Source of the DNA: Coleofasciculus sp. S288
Lineage (GTDB): Bacteria > Cyanobacteriota > Cyanobacteriia > Cyanobacteriales > Coleofasciculaceae
Assembly (NCBI GenBank): GCA_020216575.1
Contig: JAIUYC010000375.1
Coordinates: 1 to 5,381 of the forward strand
DNA length: 5,381 nt
Direction of reading: 5' to 3'
Part shown: piece by piece, positions 1 through 5,381 of the stretch
Layout: every line of letters starts with the position of its first letter
Position numbering within the stretch: the stretch's first letter is position 1
Notes under the pieces: generated by a model
Database searches by the model: none
What the model saw: only the letters and a program-made list of their open reading frames with translations
What the model was told of the DNA's origin: nothing
Translations under genes and position numbers: made by a program

Positions 1-1
1 A

Positions 2-3000
2 GTGCGGATGACTGGCACGGTGATGGATATTAATGATCGCAAGCTTGCAGAGGAGAGAATACTCAGAAGCGAAGAACGCTACCGCTCTCTCGTCACTGCC
101 TCCTTCCAAATTGTTTGGACAACGGATGAATTTGGGAATGGCACTAGCCTATCAACTTCCTGGTTTGACCTCATCGGCAAGTCTTGGGACGAGTTTCAAC
201 CGTGGGGGTGGGCAGATTACCTGCATCCCGACGATCGCGATCGCACGATCCAAGCTTGGACGAATGCCGTGGTACGTCGCACGGCCTATGAAACCGAGTA
301 TCGTCTCCGAGCAAAGGACGGTAACTACCGAGATTTCTCGGTGCGGGGAGTTCCTGTACTCAACCCAAACGGCAGCATCCGCGAGTGGGTGGGGACTTGT
401 AGTGACATCACCGATCGCAAACAAGCTGAAGTTGCCCTGCAAAAAGTCAATGAAGAACTAGAACTGAGAGTGCAACAGCGAACCGCCGAATTAAGCCAAG
501 CCAACGAACTCTTGCATCGGGAACAGGAGGCGTTACGGGATAGTGAGGAGCGTTTTCGCAGTGCCTTTGACTATGCCTCGATTGGCATAGCACTCGTCGG
601 ACTGGATGGACGCTGGTTGCAAGTCAATTCCTCCCTGTGTGAAATTGTCGGCTACTCAGAGCAAGAATTAATGGCACTCACCTTTCAAGACATCACTCAT
701 CCCGATGACCTTCAAACCGATCTCAACTACGTGCAGCAACTCATTCGGGGCGAGATTAGTTCCTATGAGATGGAAAAGCGATACGTCCATAAACAGGGGC
801 ATGAGGTATGGGTACTTTTAAGCGTGTCGCTGGTACATGATCGCAACACTCAACCCCTGTATTTTATTGCTCAGATTCAGGATATCAGCGATGCCTATCG
901 GCAAGCTACGCAACGCAAGCTGGCAGAAGAGGCGTTACGCAAAAGTGAGGAACGCTGGCAGTTGGCTATCCGAGGCAGCAATGATGGCATTTGGGACTGG
1001 AACGTTAGAACGAATGAAGTCTTTTTCTCATCCCGTTGGAAAGAAATGTTGGGGTTTGAAGACCATGAAATTTCTAACCACCTTGATGAATGGGCTAAAC
1101 GGGTACATCCCGATGATTTGGGGTGGGTAACCCAAGTCATTCAAGATCACTTTGCCAAAAAAACGCCGTTCTACGTCTCGGAACATCGAGTGTTATGCAA
1201 AGACGGCATCTACAAGTGGATTTTGGATCGAGGGCAGGCGCTGTGGGACGAGGCAGGCAACGTTGTGCGGATGGCAGGTTCCCATACAGACATCACAGAG
1301 CGCAAACAGATACAAGAAGCACTGCAACGGAGTGAATCAACTCTCCGCAGCTTCTTTGACAGCGCCCCAATGATGATGGGCATTGTGAAATTGCTGGATG
1401 ATGACATCCTGCACATTTCTGATAACGCAGCCACAGCGAAATTGTTTGGACTCACACCCGAAACGATGCAGAACAAAAGAGCAAGCGAGATGGGCGTACC
1501 CCAAGCGTTTTTACGGATGTGGATCGAGCGCTACCGTGAGGCAGAACGCACTCAATCGCCAGTTCGCTTCGAGTATATTCACGAGAGTGACCAAGGTCAA
1601 CGATGGTTATCAGCTACAGTATCTTCAATTGCACTCAGTCCTAGGAAGCGTCAGAGATTCTCGTATGTAGTTGAAGATATTAGCGATCGCAAGTTTGCCG
1701 AAGAAGAACGCGCTAAGTTAATCAATATCCTCGAAGCCGCTTCGGACTTCGTCGCGAGTGCCAGTGTTAACCAGCAAGTGCGCTACTTAAACAGCGCTGC
1801 CCGAAAGCTGTTTGGCTTTAGTCAAGATGCGGATTTGACTAACTTTTCTATTTCCGATGCTCACCCTAATTGGGCATTAGAGATTGTCCAAAACCAGGGC
1901 ATTCCAGCCGCCGTCAACGATGGGGTTTGGTTGGGTGAAAACGCTTTTCTGAATCACGATGGACGAGAAATTCCGATTTCACAACTGATTATCGCTCACA
2001 AAGGGGCAGACGGCAGAGTTAAACACTTCTCCACGATTGCTCGTGACATTGCCCAACAAAAACAAGTCGAGGCAACCCTGCGAGAAGCTGAACGACGCTG
2101 GCGTTCCCTATTAGAGAACGTACACTTGCTAGTTGTGGGACTCGATATCACGGGTAAGGTTGAGTTTGCCAATGCCTTCTTCCTGGAAGTTACAGGGTAC
2201 ACCCAGGCAGAAGTCCTGGGCAAAAACTGGTTTGAAACGTTCCTCCCGTTGCAAGAGCAACAGCAGGTACACACAGCTTTCCAAGAAATACTAGAACACG
2301 AATTTCATCCCCACTACACGAACACCATTCTCACCAAATCTGGCGAAGAACGAATTATTGCCTGGAATAACACGCTGCTACAGAATTTGCAAGGCGAGGT
2401 CATTGGCACCATGAGTATCGGAGAAGACATCACCGAACGTCATGCTATAGAAAAGATGAAGAACGAATTTGTCTCCATCGTCAGCCACGAACTGCGGACA
2501 CCTCTCACCTCGATTCGGGGTTCCCTGGGGATGCTAGCCACAGGTGCGCTTAACAGCCACCCCGAACGGATGCGGCGCATGATTGAGATTGCCGCAATTG
2601 ACACTGAGCGTCTGGTGCGTCTGGTGAATGATATTCTCGATCTGGAGCGACTGGACTCGGGCAGAGTGACTCTAGTTAAGGAATGCTGTGATGCAGCAGC
2701 TTTGATGGTACAGGCGGCCGAGGCGATGCGAAGTCTAGCCGAAAAAGACAACATTACACTATCCGTTTCCCCTTTATCCACCCTGGTATGGGCATCCCCC
2801 GACCACATTATCCAAACGCTCACGAATCTGTTGAGTAACGCGATTAAATTTTCTCCTGCCAACAGTACAATTACTCTGAAAACTGAACATCAAGGCGATC
2901 GCGTCTTGTTCCAAGTCAAAGACCAAGGGCGAGGTATTCCGGCAGACAAGCTAGACACCATTTTTGGACGGTTCCAGCAAGTTGACGCCTCCGACTCCCG

Positions 3001-3142
3001 CTCTAAGGGAGGGACTGGTCTAGGTCTGGCTATCTGCCACAGTATTATTACGCAACACGGTGGGCGAATCTGGGTTGAGAGCGTTTTGGGTGAGGGGAGT
3101 ACTTTCTACTTCACGTTACCCGTTTCACCAGAGCCGGCATAA
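2..3142 (+). CDS. Multi-PAS sensor histidine kinase, 5'-truncated (C-terminal 1046 codons)
   Basis: This protein should sense signals through stacked PAS domains, autophosphorylate on histidine using ATP, and pass the phosphate to an unseen response regulator. Residues are numbered from base 2. The visible part opens inside a PAC end (GTVMDINDRK, about 5-14), so the gene starts upstream and the GTG at base 2 is probably not its start. Six PAS/PAC modules follow: about 22-140, 181-297, 315-435, 444-564, 569-688 and 695-812. Most end in a D-I-[TS]-[DE] motif (D135, D294, D430, D559, D809; the fifth has D682-I-A-Q). Residues 140-180 look like a coiled coil. HisKA has H829 in SHELRTP. HATPase_c shows the N box (N946), G1 box (D974-Q-G-R-G), F box (F988 and F991) and G2 box (G1003-G-T-G-L-G-L). 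TAA ends the frame at 3140-3142. There is no receiver domain at the C-terminus and no membrane segment is visible, so it is probably cytosolic unless the missing N-terminus anchors it. No cofactor-binding residue is identifiable, so the ligands are unknown. The kinase call is near certain; no orthologue name is justified. Confidence 0.96.
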   Translation: MRMTGTVMDINDRKLAEERILRSEERYRSLVTASFQIVWTTDEFGNGTSLSTSWFDLIGKSWDEFQPWGWADYLHPDDRDRTIQAWTNAVVRRTAYETEYRLRAKDGNYRDFSVRGVPVLNPNGSIREWVGTCSDITDRKQAEVALQKVNEELELRVQQRTAELSQANELLHREQEALRDSEERFRSAFDYASIGIALVGLDGRWLQVNSSLCEIVGYSEQELMALTFQDITHPDDLQTDLNYVQQLIRGEISSYEMEKRYVHKQGHEVWVLLSVSLVHDRNTQPLYFIAQIQDISDAYRQATQRKLAEEALRKSEERWQLAIRGSNDGIWDWNVRTNEVFFSSRWKEMLGFEDHEISNHLDEWAKRVHPDDLGWVTQVIQDHFAKKTPFYVSEHRVLCKDGIYKWILDRGQALWDEAGNVVRMAGSHTDITERKQIQEALQRSESTLRSFFDSAPMMMGIVKLLDDDILHISDNAATAKLFGLTPETMQNKRASEMGVPQAFLRMWIERYREAERTQSPVRFEYIHESDQGQRWLSATVSSIALSPRKRQRFSYVVEDISDRKFAEEERAKLINILEAASDFVASASVNQQVRYLNSAARKLFGFSQDADLTNFSISDAHPNWALEIVQNQGIPAAVNDGVWLGENAFLNHDGREIPISQLIIAHKGADGRVKHFSTIARDIAQQKQVEATLREAERRWRSLLENVHLLVVGLDITGKVEFANAFFLEVTGYTQAEVLGKNWFETFLPLQEQQQVHTAFQEILEHEFHPHYTNTILTKSGEERIIAWNNTLLQNLQGEVIGTMSIGEDITERHAIEKMKNEFVSIVSHELRTPLTSIRGSLGMLATGALNSHPERMRRMIEIAAIDTERLVRLVNDILDLERLDSGRVTLVKECCDAAALMVQAAEAMRSLAEKDNITLSVSPLSTLVWASPDHIIQTLTNLLSNAIKFSPANSTITLKTEHQGDRVLFQVKDQGRGIPADKLDTIFGRFQQVDASDSRSKGGTGLGLAICHSIITQHGGRIWVESVLGEGSTFYFTLPVSPEPA
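237..244. repeat. HIP1 octamer GCGATCGC
   Basis: An exact HIP1 palindrome inside the first kinase gene, just after the HPDD motif of the first complete PAS module, within codons for Asp-Arg-Asp-Arg. HIP1 is the characteristic over-represented octamer of many cyanobacterial genomes. Confidence 0.9.
1683..1690. repeat. HIP1 octamer GCGATCGC
   Basis: An exact HIP1 palindrome encoding part of the Ile-Ser-Asp-Arg-Lys end of the fourth complete PAS module. Related GATCGC hexamers sit at the equivalent point of other modules (near 34 and 413), so the D-R-K codons of the PAC end appear to favour HIP1-like sequence. Confidence 0.9.
2895..2902. repeat. HIP1 octamer GCGATCGC
   Basis: An exact HIP1 palindrome in the ATPase domain of the first kinase gene, within codons for Gly-Asp-Arg-Val shortly before the G1 box. 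Confidence 0.9.
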
Positions 3143-3151
3143 GGCTTTGAT

Positions 3152-3173
3152 CTGAGACTTGCACCATTCTCAC
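3152..3173. repeat. Imperfect direct repeat, left copy
   Basis: CTGAGACTTGCACCA (3152-3166) matches CTGAGATCTTGCACCA at 3297-3312 apart from one missing T. Weaker similarity runs on for about six bases (TTCTCA against GTCGCA). Over 22 aligned columns there are 19 identities. The copies lie 145 bases apart and bracket the GGGCGGGTTT inverted repeat, as if one mobile or dispersed repeat were flanked by two copies of another. The repeat family is not identified. Confidence 0.7.
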
Positions 3174-3207
3174 CGCTATAAATTCGGTAATTAGAATTGG
3201 TTTGGTA

Positions 3208-3268
3208 GGGGCGGGTTTAGAGATTAAATCAGTGGACAAACAGATAACCTCCGTACAAAACCCGCCCG
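3208..3268. repeat. Long inverted repeat GGGCGGGTTT / AAACCCGCCC
   Basis: The arms at 3209-3218 and 3258-3267 are perfectly complementary over 10 bases and enclose 39 bases. Similar units with GTAGGGGCGGGTTT arms are, from memory, dispersed in intergenic regions of cyanobacteria; here the right arm ends CCCGG, so the outer ends no longer match. No transposase is encoded, so it could at most be a non-autonomous element. A run of six T lies 10 bases after the right arm (3278-3283). That makes a terminator for the first kinase conceivable, but the loop is too long and the gap too wide for a standard one. Confidence 0.75.
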
Positions 3269-3296
3269 GATAATTTATTTTTTGGAAGCCCCTTAA

Positions 3297-3318
3297 CTGA
3301 GATCTTGCACCAGTCGCA
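3297..3318. repeat. Imperfect direct repeat, right copy
   Basis: This is the partner of the copy at 3152-3173, reading CTGAGATCTTGCACCA and then GTCGCA. It keeps the AGATCT palindrome that the left copy has lost by a one-base deletion, so it may be closer to the ancestral form. It lies directly between the T-rich end of the long inverted repeat unit and the hairpin cluster that begins at 3326. Confidence 0.7.
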
Positions 3319-3325
3319 ATAACCC

Positions 3326-3347
3326 GCCAGGGGTTTACACCCCTGGC
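3326..3347. repeat. Perfect 9-bp hairpin, GCCAGGGGT / ACCCCTGGC
   Basis: The arms 3326-3334 and 3339-3347 are perfectly complementary around a four-base loop (TTAC). It is the strongest stem in the intergenic region and the first of four hairpins in a row. No T tract follows, so it does not look like an intrinsic terminator. Its GC-rich style fits dispersed palindromic repeats of cyanobacterial genomes, which is an inference from memory. Confidence 0.8.
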
Positions 3348-3360
3348 TCACAGCTCGCAT

Positions 3361-3374
3361 TCGTCTAAAGACGA
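3361..3374. repeat. Short hairpin TCGTCT / AGACGA
   Basis: The arms 3361-3366 and 3369-3374 are complementary over six bases; in practice this gives a five-pair stem with a TAAA loop. It is the second hairpin of the cluster, 13 bases after the first. Taken alone it would be weak; its place in a regular series is what gives it weight. Confidence 0.55.
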
Positions 3375-3389
3375 CTGGATAAGAGTTTT

Positions 3390-3408
3390 AGTCCACAAAG
3401 CGTGGACT
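3390..3408. repeat. Short hairpin AGTCCAC / GTGGACT
   Basis: The arms 3390-3396 and 3402-3408 pair over seven bases around the loop AAAGC. It is the third hairpin of the cluster. Paired AGTCC/GGACT stems near a GTCTAAAGAC stem are a combination I recall from repeats between cyanobacterial genes, so the whole stretch 3320-3415 may be one composite repeat unit. Confidence 0.65.
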
Positions 3409-3419
3409 TGAGCTATTAA

Positions 3420-3449
3420 TCGTCGAGACTCAAACACTCGTCGTCGAGT
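3420..3449. repeat. TCGTCGAG direct repeat with a small hairpin
   Basis: TCGTCGAG occurs at 3420-3427 and again at 3441-3448. The second copy also forms a five-pair stem, ACTCG (3436-3440) with CGAGT (3445-3449), around a TCGT loop. This is the fourth and weakest hairpin of the series. It could be an operator-like site for the downstream kinase or simply more repeat DNA; nothing decides between them. Confidence 0.45.
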
Positions 3450-3628
3450 ATCAGAACCTTGGGAATGAGTAGCTGAGCCTCGCATTGAGAGCAAATCTTC
3501 ATAAGTTTTTCATTTTCTTTCTTTAATCTTGAAGTCTGCACGATGAAGCCCATATTCGGGAAGTGGTTCGCGACTTTGTTTTTCAGGAGAACTTATTATT
3601 ACCCTTTTCTGGGTCTAATTGTAACACC

Positions 3629-5381
3629 ATGAGTTATCAGCCTAATTCAACCACACCTCAGCTACCTTCAAGCAATTCCTTAAGATATCAATCCCCTATT
3701 TTAGACAAGCTTCAACGGATAACTCGCCGCCTCAGTATTGGTACCAAGATTAGCTGTGGGTATGCTCTTGCCCTGAGTGTTGCCGTTGTGGGAACCACTG
3801 CCGGAATTCTAATTGGGGACTACTACCAGCAACAGGCTGATAAATTAGAACAAGACGCGCTGGAGGAAATAACTCTTGGAAATCGCTTGCAAAATAGCCT
3901 TTACCACGCGAGGGTACACAAACAACAGTTAATTTTTTTGTTGGAGAAGCCGGAACTTTTGCAGGAAGAGTCCTCCGAATTTCTTAAGTATGCTGCCGAA
4001 CTCGAAAGGCTATGGTCTGAATTCAAGTCCACTGAAGGGAGTACAAAAAACGCTCAAGTCGAAGAGTTACCAGGTGAGGTTGAGAGGGCAAGATACATTC
4101 TGCAAACCTATGACAGCTCCCTAGAAGCTTACTTGCAGCAAACTAGGCAACTCCTGAAGCAAATTGAGCCGTATGATTTGGCTCCAGAGAAGGTTGAGGC
4201 GACACAAAAACTTCTTTTGAATTTCCATAACAGTCCTCTGCCCTTTACGATCCATCACCTCTCAGAAGATCTAAATGATTTTATTAAGTTCGCTTACATC
4301 GAGTACGAGCAAGCAGAGCGTCAGAGTATTGCTGCACAGACGTTTCGAGTTCAGATCATTACCGGGAGTATACTCTTGTCAGTTGGGCTGGCGACGCTTC
4401 TGGCTCTCTACACTGGTCGGGCGATCGCTCAACCGATTCAAGCTGTCACTGCTGTTGCCCAGCAAGTGACTCAAGACAATAATTTTGAACGACAAGCGCC
4501 TGTGACGACAGAAGACGAAGTTGGGGTGTTAGCTGTTTCCCTCAACACTCTCATTCAACGAGTAGCAGAGTACACTCAAGAACTGGAGCTAGCTAGCCAA
4601 ATATTGGAAAAACGGGTAGAGAGGCGCACTCAAGAACTGTTGCAAAAGAATCAGCAACTTTTGCAAGCCTACGAGGAACTGAACCAAACCCTAGATAATC
4701 TCCGGCAAACTCAAGCTCAACTGATTCAGACGGAAAAGATGTCTAGCCTGGGTCATCTGGTAGCGGGTATTGCTCATGAAATCAACAACCCCATTAACTT
4801 TATTTCCAATAACCTTCAGTATGCCAACAACCATACTCAACACTTACTGGAATTAGTGCGCCTCTACCAACAAGAGTACCCCAACCCAACTCCTGTGATC
4901 ACGGCTTGTACTGAAGCGATTGAGCTTGACTTCCTCGTTGAGGATCTACCTGAAATGCTGTCCTCAATGAAAATGGGTACTGAGCGCATTTCTCAGCTTG
5001 TCCTATCTCTACGAAACTTCTATCGCCTGGATGGAGAAGAGATGAAATTCGTTAATCTCCATGAAGGAATCGACAACACCCTGTTGATTCTCAATCATCA
5101 GCTCAAAGACAAAATTGAAGTCATCAAGCACTATGGAGATTTGCCCTTAATTGAGTGCTATCCAGCGCAACTGAATCAGGTATTTATGAATGTCCTCCAA
5201 AATGCCATTGATGCCCTACAGGTTGAAGCCTCCCGACCCAATCAGCAAATCGTGATTAAGACAGAAACGGTTGCCCCCAATCAAATTCAAGTCCGAATCC
5301 AGGATAATGGTATTGGGATGCCATCAAAGATAAAAGACAAGATTTTTGACCCCTTTTTCACAACGAAAGAGGTAGGTAAGG
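3629..5381 (+). CDS. Membrane-bound HAMP sensor histidine kinase, 3'-truncated (first 584 codons)
   Basis: This is a transmembrane sensor kinase that should convert an extracytoplasmic signal into His phosphorylation. The frame is open from ATG 3629 to the window edge. A polar 40-residue N-terminus is followed by TM1 (about 41-63), a mostly helical, charged region outside the membrane (about 64-242), TM2 (about 243-261) and HAMP (about 262-316, with P269 and E297-V-G). A long coiled coil (about 310-375) includes LEKRVERRTQEL (326-337). HisKA has H383 in AGIAHEINNP. HATPase_c has the N box (N525), G1 box (D559-N-G-I-G-M) and F box (F573-D-P-F-F-T-T-K). The window ends at K584, just before the expected G2 motif, so only a few dozen residues of the kinase core should be missing. 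The IGTKI/GYALAL segment running into TM1 and the DHp style match a kinase type I recall from cyanobacteria. The start is uncertain: no Shine-Dalgarno lies at normal distance (AGGAGA at 3585-3590 is 38 bases upstream), and the frame stays open back to 3533 with a possible GTG at 3563. The ligand and partner regulator are unknown. Confidence 0.95.
   Translation, partial: MSYQPNSTTPQLPSSNSLRYQSPILDKLQRITRRLSIGTKISCGYALALSVAVVGTTAGILIGDYYQQQADKLEQDALEEITLGNRLQNSLYHARVHKQQLIFLLEKPELLQEESSEFLKYAAELERLWSEFKSTEGSTKNAQVEELPGEVERARYILQTYDSSLEAYLQQTRQLLKQIEPYDLAPEKVEATQKLLLNFHNSPLPFTIHHLSEDLNDFIKFAYIEYEQAERQSIAAQTFRVQIITGSILLSVGLATLLALYTGRAIAQPIQAVTAVAQQVTQDNNFERQAPVTTEDEVGVLAVSLNTLIQRVAEYTQELELASQILEKRVERRTQELLQKNQQLLQAYEELNQTLDNLRQTQAQLIQTEKMSSLGHLVAGIAHEINNPINFISNNLQYANNHTQHLLELVRLYQQEYPNPTPVITACTEAIELDFLVEDLPEMLSSMKMGTERISQLVLSLRNFYRLDGEEMKFVNLHEGIDNTLLILNHQLKDKIEVIKHYGDLPLIECYPAQLNQVFMNVLQNAIDALQVEASRPNQQIVIKTETVAPNQIQVRIQDNGIGMPSKIKDKIFDPFFTTKEVGK
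4421..4428. repeat. HIP1 octamer GCGATCGC
   Basis: An exact HIP1 palindrome in the second kinase gene, encoding Ala-Ile-Ala at the start of the HAMP domain, just after the second transmembrane segment. Confidence 0.9.

Larger units (their letters stand above)
3143..3628. other. Repeat-rich intergenic region between the two kinase genes
   Basis: These 486 bases hold no convincing protein gene on either strand. The left part (3152-3318) has an imperfect direct repeat pair bracketing a long inverted repeat. The middle (3326-3449) has four successive short hairpins. The right part (about 3500-3530) is a pyrimidine-rich tract leading to the second kinase. I see no tRNA, rRNA or recognisable riboswitch. 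No classic terminator follows the first kinase: AATTC/GAATT (3181-3198) is a weak AT-rich stem without a T tract. No HIP1 octamer falls here, although both flanking genes have them. Confidence 0.8.

Noticed and set aside
152..442. Minus-strand open frame opposite the first complete PAS module
   Set aside because: It overlaps conserved PAS coding on the other strand and shows no domain of its own.
2440..2862. Long open frame on the minus strand opposite the HisKA/ATPase region
   Set aside because: It is antisense to a domain with clear kinase motifs, is rich in Arg and Ser as expected of a shadow frame, and has no recognisable family.
3209..3283. Inverted repeat plus T run as an intrinsic terminator of the first kinase
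   Set aside because: The loop is 39 bases and the T run starts 10 bases after the stem, so it does not fit a standard terminator; kept as a repeat only.
3326..3449. CRISPR-like array
   Set aside because: The hairpins differ in sequence and there are no repeated direct units of 25-40 bases with unique spacers.
3354..3486. CTCGCATT repeated at 3354-3361 and 3479-3486
   Set aside because: A single eight-base match without extended similarity is too weak to call a repeat.
3529..3556. Possible promoter TTGAAG - 16 bases - CATATT before the membrane kinase
   Set aside because: The -10 matches only four of six consensus bases and the region is AT- and pyrimidine-rich, so such matches are expected by chance.
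4275..4469. Plus-strand 64-codon open frame over the TM2/HAMP region
   Set aside because: It lies in another frame of the membrane kinase gene, which has matching domain motifs on both sides; it is a shadow.

Overview
The window reads as chromosomal DNA from a cyanobacterium, probably a filamentous or otherwise large-genome type. Three things point there. The octamer GCGATCGC (HIP1, the highly iterated palindrome of cyanobacteria) occurs four times in 5.4 kb. The second gene belongs to a histidine kinase type I know from cyanobacteria. The intergenic region is packed with palindromic repeats of a style common in those genomes. Lineage is inferred from these signs, not from a marker gene.

Layout: (1) Positions 2-3142, plus strand: the 3' part of a very large multi-PAS sensor histidine kinase. 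It begins inside the C-terminal end of one PAS/PAC module, then carries six further PAS modules, a HisKA dimerisation/phosphoacceptor domain (His829 of the visible part) and a complete HATPase_c domain. No membrane segment is visible. (2) Positions 3143-3628: 486 bases with no convincing gene. They hold an imperfect direct repeat pair, a long inverted repeat (GGGCGGGTTT / AAACCCGCCC), and a run of four small hairpins. (3) Positions 3629-5381, plus strand: the 5' part of a membrane-bound histidine kinase. It has two transmembrane segments around an extracytoplasmic helical sensor region, then HAMP, a coiled coil, HisKA (His383) and HATPase_c. The window edge cuts it just before the expected G2 box.

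Both genes would start phosphorelays, but no response regulator, receiver domain or phosphotransfer protein is visible, so partners are unknown. They lie in the same direction but are separated by nearly half a kilobase of repeats, so a shared transcript is not evident. One kinase looks cytosolic and the other reads the outside of the membrane. They differ in phosphoacceptor type (His-Glu-Leu-Arg-Thr-Pro against His-Glu-Ile-Asn-Asn-Pro) but share an LExRVxxRTxEL coiled-coil motif.

I see no clearly new system. The points most worth a second look are the repeat-filled intergenic region with small open frames inside it, the modular PAS duplication in the first kinase, and the enlarged DHp hairpin in the second.
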